Shown: positions 8,342 to 17,381 of the stretch, one piece after another
Layout: every line of letters begins with the position of its first letter
Numbering within the stretch: position 1 is the first letter of the stretch
NCBI RefSeq assembly: GCF_014698965.1
Contig: NZ_JACXAE010000048.1
Span: 1 to 64,000, forward strand
Origin: Iningainema tapete BLCC-T55
Lineage (GTDB): Bacteria > Cyanobacteriota > Cyanobacteriia > Cyanobacteriales > Nostocaceae
Reading direction: 5' to 3'
Length of the DNA stretch: 64,000 bases
Position numbers and translations under genes: made by a program
The notes under the pieces: model-generated
Database searches by the model: none
The model's input: the letters and a program-made list of their open reading frames with translations, nothing else
Told to the model about the DNA's origin: nothing

Positions 8342-9124
8342 ATGAAAATTGCTACTTGGAATGTAAATTCGATTCGGACTCGCTTAGAACACGTTGTCAA
8401 TTGGTTGACGGAAAATCCTGTTGATGTGCTTTGTCTACAAGAAACCAAAGTTGTAGACGCCGACTTTCCTCGCTCAGCTTTTGAGCAGTTGGGCTATAAC
8501 TTGTATTTATCAGGACAAAAAAGTTACAATGGTGTTGCCTTGCTTAGCCGTCAACCTTTGGCTGATGTAACTACTGGTTTTACTACTATTTTGGCGAATA
8601 TAGAGCCTAACTGGGATGAGCAAAAGCGGGTGATTACGGGTGTAATCGATGGCATAAGGATAGTTAATCTTTACGTACCAAACGGCGCAGCGGTGGGTAG
8701 TGATAAATACGAATATAAGCTCCAGTGGTTGAAAATACTGCGGGATTATTTGCAAACGCTACTGGTTTCCTCGCCTGCTATTTGCATGTGTGGCGACTTT
8801 AATATTGCTTTAGAAGATCAGGATATTCACGACAATGTAAGCACTGAAAATCACATCATGTCATCAGAGCTAGAGCGCCAAGCTTTACGGGAGATTATGG
8901 CAATAGGATTTGCCGATGTTTTTCGCAAATTTACTAGTGAGGGTGGACATTACAGTTGGTGGGACTATCGTGCTGCATCCTTTAATCGTAACAGGGGCTG
9001 GCGAATTGACCATCACTATCTCACACCCGACTTGTATGACCGAGCAATCAGCTGTACCATTGATGTTAAACCGAGAAAATTGCCTCAACCCAGCGACCAT
9101 ACACCAGTAATTGTGGAATTTTAG
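8342..9124 (+). CDS. xthA: Exodeoxyribonuclease III (AP endonuclease)
   Basis: The 260-residue protein matches the exonuclease III/AP endonuclease fold along its whole length. It has MKIATWNVNSIRTRL (Asn7), VLCLQETK (metal-binding Glu34), YVPNG, CGDFNIA (Asp-Asn pair), WWDYR, GWRIDHH and the terminal SDHTPVIVEF with the catalytic His. Family members cut DNA at abasic sites and degrade duplex DNA 3' to 5' in base excision repair. The ATG start gives the standard first strand. The gene stands alone. Confidence 0.95.
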   Translation: MKIATWNVNSIRTRLEHVVNWLTENPVDVLCLQETKVVDADFPRSAFEQLGYNLYLSGQKSYNGVALLSRQPLADVTTGFTTILANIEPNWDEQKRVITGVIDGIRIVNLYVPNGAAVGSDKYEYKLQWLKILRDYLQTLLVSSPAICMCGDFNIALEDQDIHDNVSTENHIMSSELERQALREIMAIGFADVFRKFTSEGGHYSWWDYRAASFNRNRGWRIDHHYLTPDLYDRAISCTIDVKPRKLPQPSDHTPVIVEF

Positions 9125-9177
9125 ATATTAGATTTTAGATTAGGCTGTAAATAGCTAATGACAAACAGAACAATTAG

Positions 9178-9292
9178 CCCTTCTCCTGTCGGAGACGCTG
9201 CGCGAACGGGTTCGCCAGTTACCTGGGCGTGGGAAACCCGCCTAGCCTTCGGCAACGGCTTCGCCGAACAGGACTGGTCTCACCATTAGCTA
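9178..9292. repeat. Dispersed GC-rich repeat (CTGTCGGAGACGCTGCGCGA)
   Basis: The intergenic stretch starts with 26 bases (9180-9205) that recur exactly at 32541-32566, and it contains further inverted segments (CTTCGGC...GCCGAA). No reading frame fits it. It fills most of the gap between exonuclease III and the next gene. Confidence 0.7.
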
Positions 9293-9321
9293 TTAGCAGT
9301 TAGCAATAATTCAAAATCTTT

Positions 9322-10197
9322 ATGTTTTTAGTGACTGGAGCAACAGGTGGAATAGGTCGTAGAGTGGTAAGACTCTTACGAGAACGGGAAATGCAAGTGC
9401 GTGCATTTGTCCGCCTAACTTCGCGCTACAGCGAGTTAGAACATCGTGGAGCGTCGATATTCATTGGTGATTTGCGGCAAGAAAAGGATATCCACAAAGC
9501 TTGTCGCGACGTAAAGTATATCATTAGTACTCACGGTTCCGATGGCGATGCCTTAGAATTGGATTATCGCGCCAATATTGAACTGATTGATTGTGCAAAA
9601 GATTCTGGAGTGCAGCACTTTGTATTTATTTCCGTTTTAGGAGCAGAGCGGGGGTATGAAGATGCGCCTGTGTTTAAAGCCAAACGAGCGGTGGAGCGAT
9701 ATTTGGAAGCTAGTGGTTTAGACTACACTATTTTACGCCCATCTGGATTAGCATCGAATTTGCTGCCACTAGCAGAAAGGTTTCGAGAAACGGGCATTTA
9801 TTTGCTGATTGGTGATCCCAAAAACCGTAGCTCTATTGTGAGTACAGATGATTTGGCAAGGATGATTGTAGATTCTGTGAGTTTTGAAGCTGCTCGTAAT
9901 CAAATATTACCAGTGGGGGGACCAGAGATTTTACTACGGGAGGATATTCCGCGAATTTTTGGTAAAATTTTTAACACAGAGCCAGTGGTGATCAATTCAC
10001 CATTGTTAGTAGTTGATGGTTTACGGGGTGCATTAGGTTTGTTTAATCCCCAAGGACAAAAAGCTTTGGGAACTTTCCGAACTTTACTAGCAAATGAATT
10101 TTTCTGTACACCAGAGGAGATTGCTAATTTAGAAAGAATTTTCCAATTTAAGTTGGAGACGTTGGAAAGTTTCCTGCGTAAATATTTGGCAGTATAA
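9322..10197 (+). CDS. NmrA-like NAD(P)H-binding atypical SDR
   Basis: The 291-residue protein begins with the atypical short-chain reductase nucleotide motif MFLVTGATGGIGRRVVRLL (GxxGxxG). It follows with FIGDLRQEKDI and FVFISVLGAERG, then YTILRPSGLASNLLP, the pattern of NmrA/Ycf39-like proteins. The classical Tyr-x3-Lys dyad is not evident, so it may be a sensor or assembly factor rather than a reductase. Several cyanobacterial relatives assist photosystem II assembly (Ycf39); this one is not close enough by eye to name. The ATG start places the P-loop at residue 5. Confidence 0.85.
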   Translation: MFLVTGATGGIGRRVVRLLREREMQVRAFVRLTSRYSELEHRGASIFIGDLRQEKDIHKACRDVKYIISTHGSDGDALELDYRANIELIDCAKDSGVQHFVFISVLGAERGYEDAPVFKAKRAVERYLEASGLDYTILRPSGLASNLLPLAERFRETGIYLLIGDPKNRSSIVSTDDLARMIVDSVSFEAARNQILPVGGPEILLREDIPRIFGKIFNTEPVVINSPLLVVDGLRGALGLFNPQGQKALGTFRTLLANEFFCTPEEIANLERIFQFKLETLESFLRKYLAV

Positions 10198-10203
10198 AAA
10201 AAT

Positions 10204-10275
10204 GCTAATTGTTAATGGTTAATGGTTAATAGCAATCTTACAATTAACAATTAGCAATTAACAATTCCCAAACTA
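10204..10275. repeat. TTAATGG-type short tandem repeats
   Basis: AATTGTTAATGGTTAATGG is followed by the inverse motif AATTAACAATTAGCAATTAACAATT. Similar AT-rich heptad repeats lie between genes of the cytochrome oxidase operon at 46085-46131 and 46785-46866. Confidence 0.75.
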
Positions 10276-10289
10276 AAATCTAAAATTAT

Positions 10290-11786
10290 ATGAGATATTC
10301 TTTAGCTGCAAATGCTGCTCAAGCGCGTCAAACAAAAGAGCGCTTTGCTAAGCCAGACGAACAACTTTCATATGAATTGGGTAAAGCGGTACAAGAGTTA
10401 CCACCGCTGTATACTAGACTGTTGGCTGGTACAATTAGTGTAGTAGTGGTTGGGGCGATCGCATGGGCGCACTTTTCCCAGATTGATGAAGTGGCAATTT
10501 CCTCAGGAGAATTAATTGCTTCTACACAAGTTAGGCCAGTGACAGCGTTGGGGAATGGGACAATTTTAGCAGTGAAAGTGGCTGAAGGCGATCGTGTCAC
10601 AAAAAATCAAGTTTTAATTCAACGCGATCCCGACTTGCAACAAGCTGACGTTGCCCGTCTATCTACAAGCGCCAATTTAATTAAAGAAGACTTGGAGCGT
10701 TTAGAAGCAGAACGTAAAGGATCGACAATTGCAGGTACTAAACTACAAGATGAACTGTTAAATTCGCGTTTGCAAGACTACAAAGCACGTCTTGCAGCTT
10801 CCGTTGCCGAAGCAAATCGTCAGCTTGCTATTATAGACCAAGCCAAAGTACGTCTCACCCGCTTGCAAGAAAATTCAGTCAATGCTAGAACCAGCCTTGC
10901 TAACGCTAAAACTAACCTCATCAATGCGCAAACCCTCAGCGTTAAAGTTAGAAACAGCCTAAAAATTGCGCAACAAAGAGAACAAAGCTTAAAAACCTTA
11001 GTTAGTGGTGGTGCTTTTCCTCGACTCGATTACTTAGACGCCCAAGACAGAATAAATCGTGCGAATACAGAAATTACTAGAGCACAAGATGAAGTAACAA
11101 ATGCTCAAAATAAAGTGACAGAGGCGACGGATAAAGTCACATCTATAGAAAAAGATATCGCAGCCCAAGTCCAAGAAATTCGCTCCGCACAACAAGCATA
11201 TCAAGCAGCAAAAAATCAAGCGCAACGTGTGGCATCAGAACGTCAAAGTGAAATTTTAACACTGTTCAACAAGCGTAAAGAAGAATTTACCACCGTTGCT
11301 GGTCAATTAGAGCAAGCGAGAAAGCAAAAAGATTCAGAAACAGTCAAAGCTCCAGTTGCCGGAACTATCTACCGTATCAAAGCAACTAGAGGACCAGTAC
11401 AATCAGGTGAAGAATTACTGTCTATTTTACCAGAAGGGGAACAACTTCTTTTAGAAGTGAAAGTCCTCAACCGAGATATCGGATTTATTCATGAAGGAAT
11501 GAAAGCAAAAGTGAAAATGGCAACCTTTCCCTTCCAGGAATTTGGCACTATTGATGGCGAGGTGGTGCAAGTGAGTCCCAATGCAGTAGTTGATAAAGAA
11601 TTAGGCTTAGTTTTCCCCACCAGAATTAAACTTAGTAAACATTCAGTAATGGTACGGGGGAAAGAAGTTGCATTTACTCCCGGTATGGCTGCTAACGGTG
11701 AAATTATCACTCGTAAAAAATCAATTTTGACTTTCATTATTGAGCCAGTTACTCGTAGATTCAGTGAAGCTTTTTCTGTCAGGTAA
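10290..11786 (+). CDS. HlyD-family periplasmic adaptor (type I secretion/efflux)
   Basis: The 498-residue membrane fusion protein has one transmembrane helix at about residues 40-62 (LYTRLLAGTISVVVVGAIAW). A lipoyl half-motif follows (GTILAVKVAEGDRVTKNQVLIQRDP), then a long coiled coil (about residues 110-360, rich in Ala, Gln, Arg) and the returning lipoyl half (VKAPVAGTIYRIKATRGPVQ). The C-terminal beta barrel ends ITRKKSILTFIIEPV. This is the HlyD/PrtE layout that links an inner-membrane ABC exporter to an outer-membrane TolC channel. No ABC transporter or TolC-like gene is next to it, so its partner is elsewhere or was outside this locus. Confidence 0.9.
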   Translation: MRYSLAANAAQARQTKERFAKPDEQLSYELGKAVQELPPLYTRLLAGTISVVVVGAIAWAHFSQIDEVAISSGELIASTQVRPVTALGNGTILAVKVAEGDRVTKNQVLIQRDPDLQQADVARLSTSANLIKEDLERLEAERKGSTIAGTKLQDELLNSRLQDYKARLAASVAEANRQLAIIDQAKVRLTRLQENSVNARTSLANAKTNLINAQTLSVKVRNSLKIAQQREQSLKTLVSGGAFPRLDYLDAQDRINRANTEITRAQDEVTNAQNKVTEATDKVTSIEKDIAAQVQEIRSAQQAYQAAKNQAQRVASERQSEILTLFNKRKEEFTTVAGQLEQARKQKDSETVKAPVAGTIYRIKATRGPVQSGEELLSILPEGEQLLLEVKVLNRDIGFIHEGMKAKVKMATFPFQEFGTIDGEVVQVSPNAVVDKELGLVFPTRIKLSKHSVMVRGKEVAFTPGMAANGEIITRKKSILTFIIEPVTRRFSEAFSVR

Positions 11787-11945
11787 GTTGGAAATTTCTT
11801 GTGGTACGGGCATCCTGCCCGTTCTCTCGTTCCCTGACTCTGTTCCGCTCATCGTTGTCTTTTTAAAAACCTTTCATTTGCCTGTTTTACTCGAGAAATC
11901 CAACATGAGTGCGAATTCAAAATTTCTGAGTAGGGAACAGTTGTT

Positions 11946-13157
11946 TCACCAGACAAGTTGGAACAATGAAGGGGAAAAGTATTTGGGAAATAGTTGATGC
12001 ATGATTTGAGCAGCGCGCAGTCTGATGAAAAACTCTAAAAACATCAGTTTACCGGATAACGGAAAGGCATAGTCACTTAGCTCGACTAATGCATGAGCAT
12101 CTGGCTTTCGACGTAGGGTAAATTGCTCAATTGCAGAGGCAATATGATCAGAATATTCATTTAATAACTCATCAAAGAAAGCTACATCTTCAAAAGCAGC
12201 ATTACAGCCTTGACCTAAAGAAGGAGAGGTGGCATGAGCCGCATCGCCAATTAGTAAAACGCTGTCACCATGATGATAGCGATTACAACGAATAGTCGAA
12301 ATGGTTGAGATGGGACGATTGAGAAATGCTTCGACTTCCGATTCTGGTAAAAGCTGAGCAACTTCTGGAAAACGATCGCGAAAAAATTGCCATACTTGCT
12401 CTTTTGTCGAAAGATTGACGATGGGGTTGTTTTCGCGAGGGAAGTTAACAGTTCCACTCATCAAGCCATCTAGATCGTGTACCAAGATCACTGAAGTACC
12501 ATCGCTTCCTCTCCAAGTATGGACATAACCTGCTTTCAGAGATGTTGCATTAAGAGCAGGCAGAAAGATGGATTTGTAAGCAGAGGGAACGTATTTTGTT
12601 TCTAACTCAAATTGGTTAGTCGATCTCAACTGCTCTCTAACTCGCGATCGCACTCCATCTGCACCAATTAACAAGTCATAACCAACAGTAACTTCTCCTG
12701 TATAATTGACTGCTGTATTTTGAAAGGTGACTGTTTTTGCTTCAAAATCAACCTGCTTGCATTGATGATCAAAATGAATATTGAAACGGTTGCTATTATA
12801 CTGTTTAGTCAACATTTTCAACAGCGTGACCACCAATCGCACGCGATCCAGAATCAGAATGGATTTTTGCCTGGGAAGGAACTGCGTTTTGCCGTTTTTT
12901 TGGTGATTGAATGAGCCAGTGCATTCTAAACTTACTGCTTTAACGGCTGCGAGAATCCCTTCTAGTTTGCTCAGTACCGTCATTCCCCGTTGATTGAGGA
13001 CGAGAGGAAAGGTTCTAGACTGGGAAAATGGAACTGTTTGTGGGTCACTGCGACGCTCATAGATTTCAACATAATAGTGGTCATCGCGCCGTAGCAGATA
13101 GTGAGCTAGAAGAACTCCACTCGGACCGGCACCTACAATTACAACTCGCTTAACCAT
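11946..13157 (-). CDS. FAD-dependent monooxygenase (PHBH/KMO type)
   Basis: The 403-residue flavoprotein carries the three class A hydroxylase signatures: the FAD-binding GxGxxG (VVIVGAGPSGVLLAHYLL), the DG motif (LIGADGVRSRVREQL) and the GD motif (VLLIGDAAHATSPSLGQGCN). The C-terminus ends in helices rather than an added thioredoxin-like domain. The nearest look is to kynurenine 3-monooxygenase and related aromatic or polyketide hydroxylases; the substrate is unknown. It stands alone, facing the HlyD gene tail to tail with about 160 bases between them. Confidence 0.88.
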   Translation of the reverse strand: MVKRVVIVGAGPSGVLLAHYLLRRDDHYYVEIYERRSDPQTVPFSQSRTFPLVLNQRGMTVLSKLEGILAAVKAVSLECTGSFNHQKNGKTQFLPRQKSILILDRVRLVVTLLKMLTKQYNSNRFNIHFDHQCKQVDFEAKTVTFQNTAVNYTGEVTVGYDLLIGADGVRSRVREQLRSTNQFELETKYVPSAYKSIFLPALNATSLKAGYVHTWRGSDGTSVILVHDLDGLMSGTVNFPRENNPIVNLSTKEQVWQFFRDRFPEVAQLLPESEVEAFLNRPISTISTIRCNRYHHGDSVLLIGDAAHATSPSLGQGCNAAFEDVAFFDELLNEYSDHIASAIEQFTLRRKPDAHALVELSDYAFPLSGKLMFLEFFIRLRAAQIMHQLFPKYFSPSLFQLVW

Positions 13158-13179
13158 TTGCTAAAATCCTATTCTCAGT

Positions 13180-13806
13180 TCAGATTAACGGTGTGGCAGA
13201 ATCAAAAATTTGTTGTGCTGTTAAATTCAATTCTGGAAATATCGTTGATTGTATACAGTCATTCCCTCGAAATTGAATAACTTGGTACTCACTATCTACC
13301 AAAGAGTAAACAGAAATAGTAGGTTGCTTAGGATTACCTATAAATCTCCTTCCACCTAGTGCAGCGTAATCAACAATCCAATATTCTGGAATACCCATCC
13401 ATTCATATCTACCAAGTTTTAAATAATAGTCATCTTGCCAGTTAGTACTAACAACTTCAATAACCAGTGGGATTGATGCAGCTTGACTGACTGTTGATTC
13501 TTTTTTCCAAAAAGGTTCATTTACTAAATTAGGACGATTCAACAACAATATATCTGGGGAGTAAGCTGACTCATTTGAGTCCGGTTTGACAAAGGCTGTT
13601 TTTGGTATAATATATGGTTTGTTTAGTCGGTCAAACTCAACAGTTAATTTTCTTGCTAAGAAACCTACAATTTCTTCGTGTGGACCGACTGGTGGTGTCA
13701 TTTCAACTATTACTCCATCATGCAATTCATAGCGGCAATGAGAATTTTCTGGATACCAAGCTATAAATTCTGCAAAAGTTACTTGTTTCTGTAGGACTGA
13801 AGTCAT
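13180..13806 (-). CDS. Uma2 family (DUF820) putative endonuclease
   Basis: The 208-residue protein has the Uma2 pattern: FAEFIAWYPENS, RYELHDGVIVEM, then the PD-(D/E)xK-like core YSPDILLLNRP and PLVIEVVSTNWQDDYYLKLGRYEWMGIPEYWIVDY (Asp, Glu and Lys in order). Uma2 genes are abundant in filamentous cyanobacteria, and their biological role is not established; restriction-endonuclease-like activity is inferred from the fold. It lies 22 bases downstream of the monooxygenase start on the same strand, so it could be read in the same transcript upstream of it. Confidence 0.85.
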   Translation of the reverse strand: MTSVLQKQVTFAEFIAWYPENSHCRYELHDGVIVEMTPPVGPHEEIVGFLARKLTVEFDRLNKPYIIPKTAFVKPDSNESAYSPDILLLNRPNLVNEPFWKKESTVSQAASIPLVIEVVSTNWQDDYYLKLGRYEWMGIPEYWIVDYAALGGRRFIGNPKQPTISVYSLVDSEYQVIQFRGNDCIQSTIFPELNLTAQQIFDSATPLI

Positions 13807-14528
13807 TATTAAACCTCTTCAATTTCAATATTTATCAATTTTGCTGTAAGTATATCAGTAGCGCTCTTTAGTACTTTTATTAAAATAGCGTTTCCTAGTC
13901 TACTCAGGTACAAATTTATCTGTGTTTATCTGTGTTTATCTGTGGTTAATTACTTTTTCGGTGTACCTCACGTCCGTGAGAACCGCTATAGTAGTACTTG
14001 GTATAAAAAAATAAAATAGCTTTTTAACTGTTTTATATTGTACACTACAAACGCTTGCGATCAGAAACCCGGTTTCTTTAAGAAACCGGGTTTCTTAGTG
14101 TTCGTGAATTATTTAGGACTGCTATAGTAGGTAGGGCTATGCCGCACAAAACTTGGATATGGTGAGCATTGCCTACTTACGGGTTTGTCTGTTACTTCTC
14201 AGTAGCTCAGACGCTGCGCGAACAAAGCGGTGTACAGCAATTAACTATCGGTTCTGCGGCAATATATTAAGTCAACCTACATCTATAAGGGTGGAGCTAG
14301 CACCGCTGCGCGAAAGTAAAAAGTCAAGCATTCAAGCATTCAAAAGTATTATCTATCAAGGCTTTTGCCTATTTGAAATGGTTGGTTTATTACATCCGCG
14401 TTGTACTAGTGAAATGAAGCTCATTTGGGTTATTATTTGAACGTGGGGACAGCAAATTTAGACAGTAGTCGGGAAAATAGGATGCTGATAGTGTAGGAAT
14501 AATCGATAATCCTGATGTATGAACAAAC
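13807..14528. other. Gene-free stretch with dispersed repeats
   Basis: No supported gene was found in about 720 bases. The stretch holds a tandem TCTGTGTTTATC array (13917-13945), a long palindrome (14063-14095) and a fragment of the CAGACGCTGCGCGAA repeat near 14209. A 95-codon frame at 14153-14440 crosses the repeat fragment and has no protein-like pattern. The promoter of the CHAT cassette should lie in the last part. Confidence 0.6.
14063..14095. repeat. Perfect inverted repeat, 16-bp arms, 1-base centre
   Basis: AGAAACCCGGTTTCTT, one T, then AAGAAACCGGGTTTCT. The centre CTTTAAGAA is shared with the palindrome at 34014-34044, which has different outer arms. Confidence 0.85.
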
Positions 14529-15920
14529 ATGAACAAAATAAAGCTAATTTTATTGGCTTTTTCAACACTCAGTTTATTCATAGTTGGGCTGAACCTACTA
14601 AGGTTTACCCAAAAAGAAGAAGTCAAAGCAGTTACTCCACTAGTAAAATCTAATACGCTTCCCTCATCTCGTCTTCAGCCAGAAGTCGTCAAAAAATTCC
14701 TTGACAATCAAGATATTAATTCTGCTGTTATACACGTTGAACAGGGGTGGAAGCAGCAATATGAAGAATATGTGCAAAGAAAACTACCTTCCAATCAGGT
14801 TTTTGAAGTAAAAAAAATCAGTCAAACTCTCAATAATATTAGCCAGAGAGTTGGTAAAAAAAGTGCTTTAATCTACGCAGTACCAACTCCTAATCACCTC
14901 GAGTTGATATTGGTATCGCCAGATAGATTACCGATTCACAAGCGTATTCCAGCAGCGAAAAAAGAGGTATTAGTTAGCTTAGTCACTAAATTCCGTACTG
15001 ATATTGTTAATCCAGATTCTCAGCGCAGTGAGTATCTGAGTTCCGGTAAAAAAGTATATGATTTGCTGATTGCTCCTTTGGAATCTGAATTACGCTCGCA
15101 AGGTATCAATAATCTGATATTTTGTTTAGGTGGTGGGTTAAGAACTGTTCCTTTAGCAGCGATTTACGACGGTGAAAAATTTTTAGTAGAGAAATATAGT
15201 TTAGGAATTATTCCGGCTTTCAATCTCCTAGATTTTCAACCTATAAATATTACCGACACCCAAGTTTTAGCAATGGGAGCTTCAGAATTCAAAAATTTGA
15301 AACCTTTACCTGCTGTTCCCTTAGAGCTATCAAATATTATCAGCAATAAATGGACAGGAAAATCTTTATTGAACCAAGAGTTTACTCTCAAAAATCTAAA
15401 GAAAGAACGTGCTATTTATCCTTTTGGAATAGTACATTTAGCTACCCACGCTGAATTGTCTCCTGGTTCTGTCAAGCAATCTTATATCCAGTTTTGGGAT
15501 ACCCAAATTCGCTTAGATGAACTTAAAACTCTGGGACTAGATAACCCGACTGTGCAGTTATTGGTGTTGAGTGCTTGTCGTACTGCATTAGGTGATCCTC
15601 AAGCCGAACTGGGGTTTGCTGGGTTAGCTGTACAGTCGGGAGCAAAAGCGGCTTTGGCAAGTCTTTGGACTGTTGATGATAGTGGTACATTAGCTTTAAT
15701 GATTCAATTTTACGAAAAACTTAAAGCTAATCCAGTTAAGTCAGAAGCACTACGACAAGCTCAAATTGCTATGCTTAAACAGCAGGTAAGTTTGAAAAAT
15801 AATCCAATAATTCGTGGGAGTGGCTCTTTAGCTCCGCAAATTGTCACAAATCTTGATAGCCAGGAGTTATCCCATCCTTATTATTGGGCTGGATTTACAT
15901 TGATTGGAAATCCTTGGTAG
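14529..15920 (+). CDS. Membrane-anchored CHAT-domain protease
   Basis: CHAT domains are caspase-like cysteine proteases. The C-terminal half shows the fold, with catalytic His307 in IVHLATHAEL and Cys350 in VLSACRTALGD, then the usual ELGFAGLAVQSGAKAALASLW and the end SHPYYWAGFTLIGNPW. Residues 5-24 (KLILLAFSTLSLFIVGLNLL) form a signal anchor. Residues 30-150 hold a short helical part where larger relatives have TPR repeats; here the TPR region is nearly absent. The gene ends six bases before the sigma-factor gene and starts a same-strand cassette to 21.7 kb. With the anchor, the protease domain could lie outside the cytoplasm; the topology needs testing. Confidence 0.85.
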   Translation: MNKIKLILLAFSTLSLFIVGLNLLRFTQKEEVKAVTPLVKSNTLPSSRLQPEVVKKFLDNQDINSAVIHVEQGWKQQYEEYVQRKLPSNQVFEVKKISQTLNNISQRVGKKSALIYAVPTPNHLELILVSPDRLPIHKRIPAAKKEVLVSLVTKFRTDIVNPDSQRSEYLSSGKKVYDLLIAPLESELRSQGINNLIFCLGGGLRTVPLAAIYDGEKFLVEKYSLGIIPAFNLLDFQPINITDTQVLAMGASEFKNLKPLPAVPLELSNIISNKWTGKSLLNQEFTLKNLKKERAIYPFGIVHLATHAELSPGSVKQSYIQFWDTQIRLDELKTLGLDNPTVQLLVLSACRTALGDPQAELGFAGLAVQSGAKAALASLWTVDDSGTLALMIQFYEKLKANPVKSEALRQAQIAMLKQQVSLKNNPIIRGSGSLAPQIVTNLDSQELSHPYYWAGFTLIGNPW

Positions 15921-15925
15921 GATGG

Positions 15926-17146
15926 ATGTTAACATTTTATTTTAAATTTTTTATGCGTCCACGTCAAAATATTACCGAAATTTTTTCTACTTTTTTAAAA
16001 TTTGAGGCTGATAAATTTAATAGTTGGATAACTGATGCTAAACTATTTCGGAGTATGAGAGCTTGTTTAAATAACCTGAATGAAGCTCAAGTATCTGAGG
16101 ATTTCTGGGCTATTTATTGGCACAAACAAGCACAATCGGAAAAATCGGCAGTTGCTTTAGGACATATGTCTGCTTATCTACAAGAATCTTGTTACTGGGC
16201 TGTACAAAAAATGATGCGACGGTTGCAAGAATCTAACGAGAAAATGCCAGACTTTTTTCAAGTAGCGATCGCATCTGTTCCCAAAATTATCAAATCCTGC
16301 AATCCCGATGTTAATGGTAGCATCAAAGGTTATGCGAGTATCACTTTTGGTAATATAATTCGAGATTACCTCCGGCAAACTCGGGAGACTAATTTGTGTA
16401 CTAATTGGGCGTTGTTACTCAAAGTTAGTCGGAAACTGCTGACGGAATCCCTACAAAATACTGGACTTGATGCAGCAACTATCGAAAGTTATTTGCTTGC
16501 TTGGACTTGTTTTGAAAGCATTTATCTACCGCGCAAATCATCCCAGTTAAGGCAAATTGTAGCACCACCGACAACAATATGGGAAGCGATCGCTACCGCT
16601 TATAACCAAATGCGCCACCAGCTTTCTTCCCCAACAAAGGAATGTAGTAAAGAAACTATAGAACGCTGGTTAATAGAATGTGGAAACCAATTACGTAAAT
16701 ATTTGTATCCTTCTGTTAAATCTCTCAACGCTCCCAAAACAGGATACGATGGGGGGGAATTACAGGATGAATTAGTAGATACATATCGAGAACCCTTGCT
16801 CACTCAATTGATTCAACAAGAAGAGCAAGCTGTACGCCTGGAACAAAAAAATCAAATTAACGATGTTTTAAAAGCTGCGATCGCCAAGCTAGATTCTTCC
16901 GCTCAACAAATACTACAATTATATTATCAAAAAAATTTAACTCAACAGCAGATTGCTCAAGAATTAGCAGTCCAACAATACACAGTCTCCCGCAAATTAT
17001 CTAAAATACGCGAATCATTATTACGAACCCTAACCACTTGGAGTCAGGAAACCATGCATATTTCCGTAACCTCAGACGTGGTTAAGTATATCAACACAAT
17101 TTTGGAGGAATGGTTGCAAGCACATTATCAAAATGATACTAATTAA
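15926..17146 (+). CDS. Sigma-70-like factor (region 4) of CHAT cassette
   Basis: This protein of about 406 residues ends with a clear sigma region 4: AIAKLDSSAQQILQLYYQKN, then LTQQQIAQELAVQQYTVSRKLSKIRESLL, a helix-turn-helix for the -35 element. The larger N-terminal part (residues 1-270) is helical, contains YASITFGNIIRDYLRQTRE, which resembles a weak region 2, and is otherwise family-specific. It therefore probably recruits RNA polymerase to a small set of promoters. ATG at 15926 follows a GGTAGGAT site; the in-frame ATG at 15953 (MRPRQN) is also possible and matches how relatives begin. Tight spacing to the upstream protease gene suggests co-expression. Confidence 0.8.
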   Translation: MLTFYFKFFMRPRQNITEIFSTFLKFEADKFNSWITDAKLFRSMRACLNNLNEAQVSEDFWAIYWHKQAQSEKSAVALGHMSAYLQESCYWAVQKMMRRLQESNEKMPDFFQVAIASVPKIIKSCNPDVNGSIKGYASITFGNIIRDYLRQTRETNLCTNWALLLKVSRKLLTESLQNTGLDAATIESYLLAWTCFESIYLPRKSSQLRQIVAPPTTIWEAIATAYNQMRHQLSSPTKECSKETIERWLIECGNQLRKYLYPSVKSLNAPKTGYDGGELQDELVDTYREPLLTQLIQQEEQAVRLEQKNQINDVLKAAIAKLDSSAQQILQLYYQKNLTQQQIAQELAVQQYTVSRKLSKIRESLLRTLTTWSQETMHISVTSDVVKYINTILEEWLQAHYQNDTN

Positions 17147-17174
17147 GTAGGTAGGGCATGAGAGCAGAGGGAGC

Positions 17175-17297
17175 AGAACTCGTTCCCAGTCTCTGACTGG
17201 GAATGCCTTCAGTGAGACTCTGTCTCACGCTCTGAAGGGCTGTTGGAGGCAGAGCCTCCGGTAATGCATTACCATGCAGAGCATGGTAACGAGGAGA
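17175..17297. repeat. Composite palindromic repeat
   Basis: In order: GTTCCCAGTCTCTGACTGGGAAT, GAGACTCTGTCTC, GGAGGCAGAGCCTCC and a CATGCAGAGCATGGTAACGAG end. These are inverted-repeat units related to 3797-3867. They split the sigma gene from DUF1822. Confidence 0.65.
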
Positions 17298-17350
17298 AAG
17301 CTCTCTAGCACCAAAACGATACTAATTAATGGGTGCTTTACTGACAAAAT

Positions 17351-17381
17351 CCAAAATCCCCAATCCCCAATCCCCAATCCC
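17351..17381. repeat. CCCCAAT heptad tandem repeat
   Basis: AATCCCC units repeat in tandem directly before the ATG of the DUF1822 gene, a typical cyanobacterial STRR. The frame runs through it for 36 codons, which is why the upstream ATG at 17274 is rejected as a start. Confidence 0.85.

Noticed and set aside
10204-10275. CRISPR-like look of repeated TTAATGG units
   Set aside because: Units are 7 bases with no spacers; these are short tandem repeats, not an array. No cas gene is present.
14153-14440. 95-codon frame before the CHAT cassette
   Set aside because: It crosses a dispersed repeat fragment, has no ribosome site and no protein-like pattern.
17274-17381. Upstream ATG giving a 36-residue longer DUF1822 protein
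   Set aside because: The added residues come from repeat DNA, including the CCCCAAT array; the family start is MTFLAEN.
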